Source: Pantoea cypripedii (GTDB taxonomy: Bacteria > Pseudomonadota > Gammaproteobacteria > Enterobacterales > Enterobacteriaceae). From it: a stretch of 64,000 nucleotides of DNA. The translations under genes and the position numbers were made by a program. The stretch covers positions 495,785 to 559,784 of the forward strand of contig NZ_CP024770.1 in the NCBI RefSeq assembly GCF_011395035.1, read 5' to 3'. Below the pieces are notes generated by a model, which was not told the origin of the DNA, made no database searches, and saw only the letters and a program-made list of their open reading frames with translations. Positions 25,106 to 33,636 of the stretch are shown in pieces. Positions within the stretch are counted from its first letter, which is position 1, and each line of letters begins with the position of its first letter.

Positions 25106-25438
25106 TTATTGAAAATTGAGACGCCGCCAGGTTGCTGGAGGTATATTGTATTTCTTTGAAAATGAACGAGTAAATGCTTGCTGTGAGTCGTAACCATATT
25201 TGAGGGAAATGTCCAGCACGCTCTCATTGCTACCGCTGAGGTCAAGAGCTGCTAAAGCTAATCTTTTATCGCGAATATAATGAGCTAAAGTAATATTCAT
25301 TGTACATTGAAACATGCGTTGAAGGTGCCACTTAGAGTAGCCGGATTTTTTCGCGACCTCCTCAATTTTGAGATTTCCTGTTAGATTGTTATCAATCCAT
25401 TCAGTTAGCTCAATAATTATCTTTTCATTTCTATTCAT
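25106..25438 (-). CDS. MarA/SoxS/Rob-like AraC-family regulator (DNA-binding domain only)
   Basis: The 110-residue protein is a stand-alone pair of AraC helix-turn-helix units: KIEEVAKKSGYSKWHLQRMFQ, then VLDISLKYGYDSQQAFTRSFSKKYNIPP. Proteins of this size (MarA, SoxS, RamA) activate multidrug efflux and redox stress genes and are usually controlled by abundance rather than ligand. The start has AGGTG about 6 bases upstream. A repeat-containing frame from upstream ends in a TAG that overlaps this start codon by 8 bases, so its translation could be coupled to repeat length. Confidence 0.9.
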   Translation of the reverse strand: MNRNEKIIIELTEWIDNNLTGNLKIEEVAKKSGYSKWHLQRMFQCTMNITLAHYIRDKRLALAALDLSGSNESVLDISLKYGYDSQQAFTRSFSKKYNIPPATWRRLNFQ

Positions 25439-25625
25439 TTTTGCACCTATTCATAATTTCAGGAATTATGCCAGCTATTTTATTTCCTGAAGCATCAGGA
25501 ATAACATCAATAGCAAATGCCCTAACAGTAAAAAGTGAAATGGAGAGTGGAAAATGAAACAATACCCAATACCCAATACCCAATACCCAATACCCAATAC
25601 CCAATACCCAATACCCAATACCCAA
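25431..25625 (-). other. Repeat-containing upstream reading frame overlapping the AraC start
   Basis: On the minus strand the 7-bp repeat is open in all three frames and reads as the heptapeptide GIGYWVL repeated. Past the repeat, one frame continues for about 43 codons (SLFTVRAFAIDVIPDASGNK) and stops at 25431, inside the AraC start region (ATGAATAG). The ATG at 25653 enters the repeat in another frame, so a gain or loss of repeat units would change which exit frame is translated. Whether it is translated is unknown; no strong ribosome-binding site is seen inside the repeat. Confidence 0.35.
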
Positions 25626-25645
25626 TACCCAATACCCAATACCCA
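25560..25645. repeat. 7-bp tandem repeat, about 12 perfect copies
   Basis: The unit CAATACC is repeated without interruption for 86 bases, followed by a degenerate copy (CAGTATC). It lies about 120 bases upstream of the MarA-like gene on that gene's sense strand, in its presumed leader. A unit length not divisible by three, perfect copies and this position are hallmarks of slipped-strand contingency repeats. Confidence 0.95.
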
Positions 25646-25816
25646 GTATCCATGTAAACGTTGTTCATTAATAATGAATTTTATTTGCACCGGTTTCAGA
25701 ATGGTTTAAGAGTATCACTAAAAGATACATTACATTATAGGATTTTATTCATTACCTTAGTGAATATTACTAATTAATTGAGATTTGATGTGAAAAATTA
25801 AAGTATTCTTGTTGTG

Positions 25817-26776
25817 TCATTTTTTAAATCGACTGCGTAGGTTTTCAATGTCGCGCTTAGGGGATAAGCCAAACAGAGTACCATATTCACGGCTGAAATG
25901 TGATGGGCTTTGATACCCGACCATAAAAGCTGCACTTGATGCGTTGAGACCTTCCTCGAACATCAGGCGTCTTGCTTCATTCAGGCGTAACCATTTCTGA
26001 TATTGTAACGGGGTCATGTCTGTGAGTTCGCGAAAATGCTGATATAAGCTCGACTTACTCATTTGCACATGCCTTGTCAGGGCACCCATATGCAATTCCT
26101 GTCGGTAATGTTCTCTTAACCAATCAATCGCTTTGGCAATGCGTCGTTCTTTACTCCCTACCATTGCGATCTGAATCAAATATCGACCTACATCGCTTCG
26201 CAAAAGATGATAATGAATTTCATATTCAATTAGCGGGGCCAAAAATTGAATTGATTCAGGCTCTTGCAGTAAATTAATCATCCTCATTAAAGCATACAGT
26301 AAATCATATTCCAAAGTGCCAAGACCAATACTGACGAAACTTCCAGCAGGACGAGCACATGGCAATTGAATAAAACCGCGTGCAATGATATCAGCCATGG
26401 TGCGCATGTTGAGTTTTAATGTAAGACCAAGGCATGGGGATTCCGCACTTGCCTCAAGTACCTGAGAATTCGCGGGCATAGCCATAGATGTTACCAGGAA
26501 CTTCGCGGCACTGTAAGGGTATGCTTTGCCTGCTGACAACATCTGCTTCTGCCCCTGGACCGCCACCACTATGCTGGTCTCGACAAAACAGGGGTTAGGC
26601 GGTTGAGGTTTATCACGACGGAAAAGTGTCAGGCCAGGTACAAGACTTTCATAGTCCTGTTCTCGTTCAATTAGTCCTTCAATAGTGTGCGCAATCGAGA
26701 TGCGCGTAGTCTCGAAGTCGCGGAAAAAGACTGGTGCTGGACGATCACCTATTAACATATCACCCCCGATATTCAT
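25817..26776 (-). CDS. AraC-family regulator, YqhC-like
   Basis: The 319-residue protein has an N-terminal cupin-like AraC_N domain (VPGLTLFRRDKPQPPNPCFV, IVVAVQGQKQMLSAGKAYPY) and a C-terminal AraC DNA-binding domain (LTRHVQMSKSSLYQHFRELTDMTPLQYQKWLRLNEARRLM). YqhC of E. coli has the same layout and activates yqhD in response to aldehydes. It is divergent from the Tat alcohol dehydrogenase at 27065, its likely target. An alternative start at 26758 has a GGGGGTGAT ribosome-binding site and may be the true one. Confidence 0.9.
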   Translation of the reverse strand: MNIGGDMLIGDRPAPVFFRDFETTRISIAHTIEGLIEREQDYESLVPGLTLFRRDKPQPPNPCFVETSIVVAVQGQKQMLSAGKAYPYSAAKFLVTSMAMPANSQVLEASAESPCLGLTLKLNMRTMADIIARGFIQLPCARPAGSFVSIGLGTLEYDLLYALMRMINLLQEPESIQFLAPLIEYEIHYHLLRSDVGRYLIQIAMVGSKERRIAKAIDWLREHYRQELHMGALTRHVQMSKSSLYQHFRELTDMTPLQYQKWLRLNEARRLMFEEGLNASSAAFMVGYQSPSHFSREYGTLFGLSPKRDIENLRSRFKK

Positions 26777-27064
26777 ATATGCAGCGCAGTATAATGATTT
26801 GTCATTCGGGAAGTAGTTTAAAATTCAAAACATGGAGTATCAGGCAATAAATTTGGTTTTTTTGTCTATCTGCGGTCACCAGGGCCGGACTATATTGATT
26901 TAATCGTCATTTTCACTGGCTGAAAGTAAATGATTTGGTGCAAGTAACATGTCTGATTTTGTGTTTACTGCTGGATAGAAGCGTTTTCTAACATCCGAAT
27001 CATGAAACACTCAGCTATTTTTTTTGTGCTTATCTATTTCATCAATACTCCAGAGGGAATGTAA

Positions 27065-28240
27065 ATGACTGAAAGTAAAGATATAAGTCGCAGAGACTTC
27101 GTGGTTCGCACCGGAGGGGTGTTAGGTGCAGGATTACTCTTAACCAGTCCCTTACGCGCTATTGCTGCTGATTCTGGCAAACACGCAAATATCAAATCCC
27201 GGGGTTATGCTGCGTTTGATGCATCAGGTAAGCTTGCACCCTGGTCTTTTGAACGCCGTTCGCCAGGCGATAATGATATTCTCATCGAAACGAAATTTGC
27301 CAGTATTTGTCATTCTGATATTCATCAGATGAAGGGGCATTGGGGAAAACAGCAGTATCCTCAGGTTCCGGGACACGAGATAGTAGGTATTGTTGCCGCA
27401 GTGGGAAAAAATGTCACTCGTTTCAGGGTCGGCGATCGGGTTGGTGTCGGCTGTATGGTAAATAGTACACTTCATCGTGAACAACTAGACCAGCTGGAAA
27501 ATACCGAGCAATATAGCCCGCAAACCATTTTCACCTATGGATATCCGGAAACGACTTCCCCCACAGGAATATCGCAAGGTGGTTATTCAACAAATATTGT
27601 TGTACGCGATCATTTTGCAGTTCATATTCCTCAAAATATCACCTTTGAGGAAGCTGCACCGCTGCTTTGTGCAGGAATTACTACCTATTCTCCTCTAATG
27701 AAGGCGGAAATTCATAAAGGTATGAAGGTTGGTGTTGCCGGTATTGGCGGTCTTGGCCACATGGCTATAAAACTCGCTGTTTCAAAAGGTGCAGAGGTGT
27801 ATGCTTTCACTACTTCCGCCTCTAAAGAACAAGATATTCTTGCTTTCGGAGCGAAGGAAGCCATTGTCGTTGACTCTCCTGAAAAGTTGGCAAATTATAA
27901 AGCAAAACTTGACTATATGATTTCAACTATTCCTTATCAATATGACACTTCCAGTTACATTGCTCTTGTAAGACCTGAGGGTACTTTTACACAAGTTGGT
28001 ATGCCAGAAGCATTCCAGCTTTCAGTCTCGGCGCTTGCTCTCGCAGCTGCTCGTGTTAATTTCAATGCCTCTCTGATTGGAGGAATGAAAGAAACTCAGG
28101 AAGTGGTGAATTATTGCGCTGATAAAAGAATACTCCCAACGATTCAGGTTATCAAAGCGGAAGAAATAAATCAGGCATGGGAGAATGTTGTGAATAAGAA
28201 AGCACGCTATCGTTATGTTATAGATGCATCAACTATCTGA
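27065..28240 (+). CDS. Tat-leader zinc alcohol dehydrogenase lacking the structural zinc site
   Basis: The 391-residue protein opens with a twin-arginine leader (SRRDFVVRTGGVLGAGLLLTS, Arg about 9-10, cleavage near AIAAD). The rest is a YahK/cinnamyl alcohol dehydrogenase-like MDR. The catalytic zinc ligands are kept: Cys about 82 (SICHSD), His/Glu about 104 (PGHE) and Cys about 202 (LLCAG). A GIGGLGHMAIK Rossmann motif is present. The four-Cys structural zinc loop seen in the relative at 37863 (DSCQHCNPC) is replaced by NSTLHREQLDQLENTEQY with no Cys. Loss of this site together with an export leader suggests adaptation to the envelope. AT-rich codons differ from the flanking core region. Confidence 0.87.
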   Translation: MTESKDISRRDFVVRTGGVLGAGLLLTSPLRAIAADSGKHANIKSRGYAAFDASGKLAPWSFERRSPGDNDILIETKFASICHSDIHQMKGHWGKQQYPQVPGHEIVGIVAAVGKNVTRFRVGDRVGVGCMVNSTLHREQLDQLENTEQYSPQTIFTYGYPETTSPTGISQGGYSTNIVVRDHFAVHIPQNITFEEAAPLLCAGITTYSPLMKAEIHKGMKVGVAGIGGLGHMAIKLAVSKGAEVYAFTTSASKEQDILAFGAKEAIVVDSPEKLANYKAKLDYMISTIPYQYDTSSYIALVRPEGTFTQVGMPEAFQLSVSALALAAARVNFNASLIGGMKETQEVVNYCADKRILPTIQVIKAEEINQAWENVVNKKARYRYVIDASTI

Positions 28241-28617
28241 TATTATGTGAACCTTTATAATGAATTATTGACAACTCATGGGGTTTATTTCTACGAATCC
28301 ATAGGTTGATCGATCTTAATTTGTAGTGTGTGAAATTATTCTTTTTAATTATGGGGGTATTTTTCATACGATGTGATTGAAAATTAATTGAATATTAATG
28401 TGTCATGTTTATAACGACATATTGCTTCAATCTATTCCTGGGGAGGTGATCATGGAAAAATTAGATTTTCTTATAAGCGTATTAAGTTTTTAGCATCTAA
28501 TATAATCACATTTATTCATCCAAAATATTCATAGTAGCTCGCGGCCCGATTTGGGTTAATTATGGATATTCAGGAACTCATGATTCTTCCACACCCATCA
28601 GTCTGGAGAGCAGAAAG
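28241..28617. other. AT-rich intergenic region with a 13-codon frame behind a strong ribosome-binding site
   Basis: At 28441-28449 GGGAGGTGA precedes an ATG at 28452, opening MEKLDFLISVLSF and a TAG at 28491-28493. The Shine-Dalgarno match is stronger than that of most genes here. It could be a leader peptide for the downstream operon or the stump of a deleted gene. Apart from that I see only AT-rich promoter-like sequence. Confidence 0.4.
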
Positions 28618-29493
28618 TTGGAACGTCGCAAGTTCATAGAGGTTATGGGAAGAGGTTTAGTTACAGGTTCATTGCTCAATATCTCCACTGCAATGGCACA
28701 GGTATCTTCCATCGCTAATAAGGAACTTTCCATGAACTCTGTAAATTCAGTTTCTACCGGAAAATCACGCATCTTCATCACGGGGTCTTCCGATGGTCTG
28801 GGGTTGGCTGCGGCCACGAGTTTGCTTGAACAGGGACACGATGTCGTGGTTCACGTCCGCACGAAAGCCAGGTTATCAGCTGTTAAGACGCTACTGGATA
28901 AAGGGGCCGTGGCGACAATTGGAGATCTCTCCGATACCGCACAAATCCGGGTGCTGGCACAGCAAGTAAACGCGATCGGTAAAATGGATGCAGTTATTCA
29001 TAATGCCGGGATTATATCGGGTACTGCATTGCTGGTCGTAAATGTCGTGGCTCCATATATGCTGACATCCCTGATTGAGCGCCCGCAACGAATTATTTAT
29101 CTGAGTAGCAGTATGCACTCGGGAGGAAGTGAAAACCTGAATGGTCTGGACTGGACGGGTCACACAAGCACTGCTTCTTACTCAGATAGCAAACTCTTTG
29201 TTACTACACTCGCAATAGCTGTAGCGAGACTCTGGCCTGAGGTTTACAGCAATGCTGTGGATCCGGGCTGGGTTCCTACCAAAATGGGCGGGGCTAATGC
29301 TCCTGATGACCTGACACTGGGCCATGTGACGCAGGAATGGCTTGCCACAAGCCATGATCCCGCTGCTCTCACCTCAGGTAATTACTGGTATCACCAGCAG
29401 AAAAAGCAGCCAAATCCGGCAGTGAAAAATATCGACTTTCAGAACAATTTATTGGCTCAACTTGCGCACGCAACTGGTATCCAACTGGTATGA
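28618..29493 (+). CDS. SDR-family oxidoreductase with a twin-arginine-like leader
   Basis: The 291-residue protein starts at a TTG preceded by GGAGAG. The N-terminus MERRKFIEVMGRGLVTGSLL followed by STAMAQ resembles a Tat leader. The SDR core follows: IFITGSSDGLGLAAA (nucleotide binding), VIHNAGI, IYLSSSMHS (catalytic Ser) and SYSDSKLF (Tyr-x-x-x-Lys). It is first in a tight operon with the metallo-beta-lactamase-fold protein 22 bases downstream. An NAD(P)-dependent enzyme with an export leader is unusual. If translation instead begins at the internal Met near residue 39, the enzyme would be cytoplasmic. Confidence 0.8.
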   Translation: MERRKFIEVMGRGLVTGSLLNISTAMAQVSSIANKELSMNSVNSVSTGKSRIFITGSSDGLGLAAATSLLEQGHDVVVHVRTKARLSAVKTLLDKGAVATIGDLSDTAQIRVLAQQVNAIGKMDAVIHNAGIISGTALLVVNVVAPYMLTSLIERPQRIIYLSSSMHSGGSENLNGLDWTGHTSTASYSDSKLFVTTLAIAVARLWPEVYSNAVDPGWVPTKMGGANAPDDLTLGHVTQEWLATSHDPAALTSGNYWYHQQKKQPNPAVKNIDFQNNLLAQLAHATGIQLV

Positions 29494-29515
29494 ATATTTG
29501 CAGAGAAAGCCATTC

Positions 29516-30676
29516 ATGAAGAAAACTGGATTGAAAACAATAATGATTTTCGCCGCAGCCATTGCATTGATCGTAGCCGGTGTTTTTATCTATCTGCAAC
29601 AACCTCAGTTCGGGGCACTTCCAAAAGGAGAGCGGCTGGCACGAATAGAGCGATCACCTAATTATGTGAATGGAACTTTCCGCAACCAGATTAATACGCC
29701 CATGCTAACCACAGAACAATCAGAATGGTCCATGTGGATGGAGACGCTTTTTACCGGTCAAGGGCAAACTCGCCCGCCCGGCCCCATTCCTGCAATTAAA
29801 ACTGATCTCAAATCTCTTGACCTCTCAAGGGATCTTGTTATCTGGCTTGGACATTCCTCTTTTTACGTGCAACTGGCAGGTAAGCGCTTTCTGATCGATC
29901 CGGTTTTTAGCCATAACGCGGCCCCGCTGCCTTGGATCAATACAGAATTTAAAGGGTCTGGCCTCTACACGGTCGATGATATCCCCCCTATAGATGTTCT
30001 ACTAATCAGTCATGACCATTATGACCATCTGGACTACAACAGTATTGTCTCTCTGAAGCCTAAAGTCCGTCAGGTTATCGTGGGCTTAGGCGTAGGTGCG
30101 GATTTCGAAGCCTGGGGATATGACATGACCGCAGTTCATGAGGCTGACTGGAAAGAGGCCATAACCATTGCCCCGGGATTGCAGGTTCATGTTATGCCTG
30201 CACGTCACTTCTCAGGACGCACTTTTATAAGGAATAAGACGTTATGGGTGAGTTTTGCTCTTATCTCTCCCCAGAGACGGCTTTTCTTTAGCGGAGACAC
30301 TGGCTACGGGCCACATTTTGCTGAAATTGGTCGCCAGTTTGGCCCATTTGACCTGGTTGCGCTCGACATGGGGCAGTACGATCCCCGCTGGGCGAATGTT
30401 CACATGAATCCGGAACAGGCAGCCCAGGCAGCTGAAGAACTCCGAACGCACGCTCTGCTTCCTCAGCACGTAGGCCGATTTTCCCTTGCACCGCATGACT
30501 GGAATGATCCTTTCAAACGTATTCTCGCTGCCAGCCAGAAGCATCACTATGCCCTCTGGACCCCGCAGCCTGGCCAGCCTGTTTATCTTGATGCGCAGGA
30601 GCAAAAATTTTCACACTGGTGGGAATCTATTCCTGTGAACGCACCAGCAGCACAACCAGGCAACGAGAATGGATAA
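29516..30676 (+). CDS. Membrane-anchored metallo-beta-lactamase-fold hydrolase (UlaG/NAPE-PLD-like)
   Basis: The start at 29516 has AGAGAAAG upstream and gives 386 residues. An N-terminal hydrophobic segment (TIMIFAAAIALIVAGVFIYL) is likely an uncleaved anchor facing the periplasm. The catalytic part has the zinc motif SHDHYDHLD, then MPARHFSGR and FFSGDTGYG, typical of the UlaG/NAPE-phospholipase D branch that cleaves phosphodiester or lactone bonds. The 3' end overlaps the nucleotide transporter start by 8 bases, so the two are coupled. Substrate unknown; a phosphodiester such as a dinucleotide or a phospholipid is possible. Confidence 0.85.
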   Translation: MKKTGLKTIMIFAAAIALIVAGVFIYLQQPQFGALPKGERLARIERSPNYVNGTFRNQINTPMLTTEQSEWSMWMETLFTGQGQTRPPGPIPAIKTDLKSLDLSRDLVIWLGHSSFYVQLAGKRFLIDPVFSHNAAPLPWINTEFKGSGLYTVDDIPPIDVLLISHDHYDHLDYNSIVSLKPKVRQVIVGLGVGADFEAWGYDMTAVHEADWKEAITIAPGLQVHVMPARHFSGRTFIRNKTLWVSFALISPQRRLFFSGDTGYGPHFAEIGRQFGPFDLVALDMGQYDPRWANVHMNPEQAAQAAEELRTHALLPQHVGRFSLAPHDWNDPFKRILAASQKHHYALWTPQPGQPVYLDAQEQKFSHWWESIPVNAPAAQPGNENG

Positions 30677-31976
30677 ATCTGTTCGCCGACTGATGCAGAG
30701 GCTTGTTGGCATTCATCCATCTGAATTCAGCGCAGTGATATGGTCGCTGTTATATGTCGTCTCTCTGTTCCTGGCTTATTACGTATTACGTCCCCTGCGG
30801 GATGAGTCTGGGGTGGCAGGGGGTGTTGATAATCTCCCGTGGTTGTTCACGGGAACACTCATCGTGATGCTAATAGCCAGCCCGTTGTTCGCCCTGGCAG
30901 TGCGTAATCTGACACGCGGGCAATTTATCGCGCTGTCGTACCGTTTTTTCGCTATGAATCTGGTTGTTTTTGCATTGTTAATGCAATTTTCCCCCCCGGA
31001 CTGGCAGGTTTGGGTTGGACGGGGGTTTTTTATCTGGGTATCGGTTTTTAACCTGTTTGTGGTTTCCGTCTTTTGGTCATTTATCGTTGATATCTTTACT
31101 GGCGAACAGGGAAAGAAATTTTTTGGCTTGATTGCTGCTGGCGCAACTATCGGGGGAATGCTCGGTTCCGCACTGACTTCCGGGATGATCGAAGCAATCG
31201 GTCGTTCCTGGCTCATCTGTATCTCAATTGTATTACTTGAACTCGCCGTGTTGGCTTCTCGCCGATTATGTGTGATTGCGGAAATGTTAAAACATCCTGG
31301 GCGAGAATCTGAACAGGGAAAGCCTTTAGGAGGAGGGATCATGGCAGGGATGATCCATACCTTCCGCTCGCCATATCTTGCCGGACTGGCGATATTTATC
31401 CTTTTATATTCAGTTACATCGACGTTTATCTACTATCAGCAAGCTGGTATCGCACAACAGGATTTCCCTGATCGGGCGGCCAGAACAGCATTCTTTGCCA
31501 ACATTGACCTCTGGGTCAATTCAGTCACGTTGTTCATTCAGGTTTTCGTCACCGGTCGGTTCATTAGCAAGCTGGGTGTTATGGCGACACTCGCTATCCT
31601 GCCCCTTGTGAGTATTGCAGGTTTCGCTGCATTGGCTCTATACCCAGGTACAACTGTTCTTGTCGCTGTTCAGGTTGCCCGCAGAGCGGCGAATTTCGCG
31701 CTTGCACGCCCTGCACGAGAGATACTTTTTACCTCATGCGAACGAGAAGATAGGTACAAGTCAAAAAACTTTATAGACACCGTTATCTATAGGGGTGGCG
31801 ATCAGGTCGCCAGCTGGAGCTACATCGGCCTGATGGGGTTTGGGCTTGGTCTGCCTCAATTGGCAGTGATTGCGGTTCCAATCTCAATTGTCTGGTTCGC
31901 TTTAAGTATCTGGCTGGGCCGGGCACATCAGAAGGGAGAGGTAAGCGCAAAGAGCGCAGAAGTTTCTTATGATTAG
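30669..31976 (+). CDS. Npt1/Npt2-family nucleotide transporter (ATP/ADP carrier-like MFS)
   Basis: The 435-residue protein has about twelve hydrophobic segments. It opens with RLVGIHPSEFSAVIWSLLY and then LAYYVLRPLRDESG, the entry motif of the bacterial NTT/AAA (ATP:ADP antiporter) family. It also has FWSFIVDIFTGEQGKKFFGLIAAGATIGGMLG. Characterised members from Chlamydia, Rickettsia and plastids exchange ATP, ADP, NAD or other nucleotides, but many free-living bacterial members are untested. It sits inside an operon with an SDR, a metallo-beta-lactamase-fold enzyme and an NADP-oxidoreductase-like protein, which suggests transport of a nucleotide or cofactor across the inner membrane. Confidence 0.85.
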   Translation: MDKSVRRLMQRLVGIHPSEFSAVIWSLLYVVSLFLAYYVLRPLRDESGVAGGVDNLPWLFTGTLIVMLIASPLFALAVRNLTRGQFIALSYRFFAMNLVVFALLMQFSPPDWQVWVGRGFFIWVSVFNLFVVSVFWSFIVDIFTGEQGKKFFGLIAAGATIGGMLGSALTSGMIEAIGRSWLICISIVLLELAVLASRRLCVIAEMLKHPGRESEQGKPLGGGIMAGMIHTFRSPYLAGLAIFILLYSVTSTFIYYQQAGIAQQDFPDRAARTAFFANIDLWVNSVTLFIQVFVTGRFISKLGVMATLAILPLVSIAGFAALALYPGTTVLVAVQVARRAANFALARPAREILFTSCEREDRYKSKNFIDTVIYRGGDQVASWSYIGLMGFGLGLPQLAVIAVPISIVWFALSIWLGRAHQKGEVSAKSAEVSYD

Positions 31977-31988
31977 AAGGAAACACTT

Positions 31989-32714
31989 ATGAAGCTCAGT
32001 CGCCGGTCATTAATAAAAAGTCTTGGTGTCATGTCTGTTCTGCCAGGATTTTTATCGCGTCAGGCTCAGGCATCATCACCATTGCGCATCGGTGTGATTG
32101 GTGCAGGCTGGTTAGGAAGTACCGTGGGAAGACTCTGGGTGGGGGCGGGGCATGCCGTGATGTTTTCTTCCCGACATCCCGAAGATTTGGCCCCTATGGC
32201 CCGGGAAATCGGTTCGCTTGCTTCTACTGGCTCACCCGCTGAAGCCGCCACATTTGGCACTGTTTTGTTGCTGGCGGTGCCATTCGATGCGGTACCCCAG
32301 GTTGGTCAGCAGTTGAAGAGTGCTTATCGGGGGAAAATCGTATTGGATGCCACCAATCCATGGGGGGGAAGCGATAGCGAGATCTATCGTGAAGCTCGGG
32401 AGTCAGGCGTTGCTCAAGCGGTCGAAAAGTATTTTTCGGGAGCGCGTTTAGTACGGGCTTTTAGTGCTGTTGATGCCACGGTCGTGGCCTCTTCCGCAAG
32501 AGGAACCGGGGAAAGGATTGGTATGCCAATTGCCAGCGATGATGCCAGAGCGATCAAGTTAGCTGCCCAACTGGTTCGTGATGCCGGCTGCGATCCTGTG
32601 ATTACCGGTAATCTGGCATCGGCAGCTAGTTTCCAGCCGGGAGGGCCCGGTTTTCGCGCGCATCTTACCGCACATGAGTTGCGTCGTCGTTTGGGTTTGT
32701 CTGACATAAGTTAA
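31989..32714 (+). CDS. NADP/F420 oxidoreductase-type Rossmann protein with Tat leader
   Basis: The 241-residue protein has a twin-arginine leader (KLSRRSLIKSLGVMSVLPGF, Arg at 5-6, cleavage near AQAS). A Rossmann fold of the NADPH-dependent F420 reductase family follows: IGVIGAGWLGSTVGRLW, then SSRHPEDL, the usual NADP phosphate pocket. LLLAVPFDAV and VLDATNPWGG complete the fold. It follows the transporter by 12 bases with AAGGAAAC as ribosome-binding site. Enterobacteria do not make F420, so another flavin or keto substrate is more likely. Confidence 0.85.
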   Translation: MKLSRRSLIKSLGVMSVLPGFLSRQAQASSPLRIGVIGAGWLGSTVGRLWVGAGHAVMFSSRHPEDLAPMAREIGSLASTGSPAEAATFGTVLLLAVPFDAVPQVGQQLKSAYRGKIVLDATNPWGGSDSEIYREARESGVAQAVEKYFSGARLVRAFSAVDATVVASSARGTGERIGMPIASDDARAIKLAAQLVRDAGCDPVITGNLASAASFQPGGPGFRAHLTAHELRRRLGLSDIS

Positions 32715-32784
32715 GCCCCGAATCTGGCTTGGTTTCACAGGTTCAATTGCAGTTAATACCATCTGAACAGAAGCAGGAATTATT

Positions 32785-33528
32785 ATGATCAAAGATAAAG
32801 TCATTATCATCACCGGAGCCTCTTCCGGTATCGGTGAATCTACGGCCAGACTTCTCGCCAGCAAGGGGGCGAAAGTGGTGTTAGGCGCAAGACGTGAAGA
32901 TAAACTCAAGCAACTTGCTGAAGATATTAAACAGCACGGTGGCGAGGCTGTTTATAAGGTGCTGGATGTGACCAGCCAGTCTGAGAACGACGCTATTGTC
33001 AAACTTGCTTTGGACACCTTTGGTCGTTTAGATGTCATTTTCCTCAACGCGGGTCTGATGCCAGTATCACCTCTCTCCGCTTTGAAGACCGATGACTGGC
33101 ATCAAATGGTTGATGTCAATGTTAAGGGCGTTTTAAATGGCGTGGCTGCGGTGTTGCCAACATTTCTGTCCCAGAAATCAGGCCATGTTATTGCCACGTC
33201 TTCGGTAGCTGGGCTTAAAGCTTATCCCGGTGGCGCTGTGTATGGTGGCACGAAATGGTTTGTACGCGATTTTATGGAAGTTTTGCGTATGGAATCGGCG
33301 ATGGAAGGAACGAATATTCGTACTGCCACCATCTATCCGGCGGCAATTAACACCGAACTCCTGACGACCATCAAAGACAAAGATGCTCTCGAACAAATGC
33401 AGGGGATCTATGACACTTATGGCATATCTCCAGACCGTATCGCGAATGTTGTTGCTTTCGCAATAGAGCAACCAGAAGACACCACGATCAACGAATTCAC
33501 TATTGGGCCAGCTAATCAACCCTGGTAA
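32785..33528 (+). CDS. SDR-family oxidoreductase (cytoplasmic)
   Basis: The 247-residue classical SDR has IIITGASSGIGESTARLL, LNAGLMPVSPL, a catalytic Ser in IATSSVAGLKAYPGG and Tyr-x-x-x-Lys in VYGGTKWF. The C-terminus (EQPEDTTINEFTIGPANQPW) resembles YdfG/serine dehydrogenase-like members. It has no leader. It has its own GCAGGAATTATT ribosome-binding site 70 bases after the Tat Rossmann protein, and could be the last operon gene or separately expressed. It probably reduces a ketone or aldehyde with NADPH. Confidence 0.9.
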   Translation: MIKDKVIIITGASSGIGESTARLLASKGAKVVLGARREDKLKQLAEDIKQHGGEAVYKVLDVTSQSENDAIVKLALDTFGRLDVIFLNAGLMPVSPLSALKTDDWHQMVDVNVKGVLNGVAAVLPTFLSQKSGHVIATSSVAGLKAYPGGAVYGGTKWFVRDFMEVLRMESAMEGTNIRTATIYPAAINTELLTTIKDKDALEQMQGIYDTYGISPDRIANVVAFAIEQPEDTTINEFTIGPANQPW

Positions 33529-33542
33529 TACAATTCGATTTT

Positions 33543-33578
33543 GGGTCAGAACAGAAGTATTTTCCGATGTTCTGACCC
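33543..33578. terminator. Terminator hairpin between convergent SDR and alcohol dehydrogenase genes
   Basis: GGGTCAGAACA pairs perfectly with TGTTCTGACCC around a 14-base loop, 15 bases after the SDR stop. It may act in both directions, as the neighbouring genes converge. Confidence 0.65.
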
Positions 33579-33636
33579 TTAAAACGCGGAGGCTATTTTA
33601 CCCGCCCCCGATTACTTAGCGCGGTTAAGTTTTGAG

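Noticed and set aside
25560..25645. Short regular repeats considered as a CRISPR array
   Set aside because: The 7-bp units are directly abutting with no spacers and no cas genes are present.
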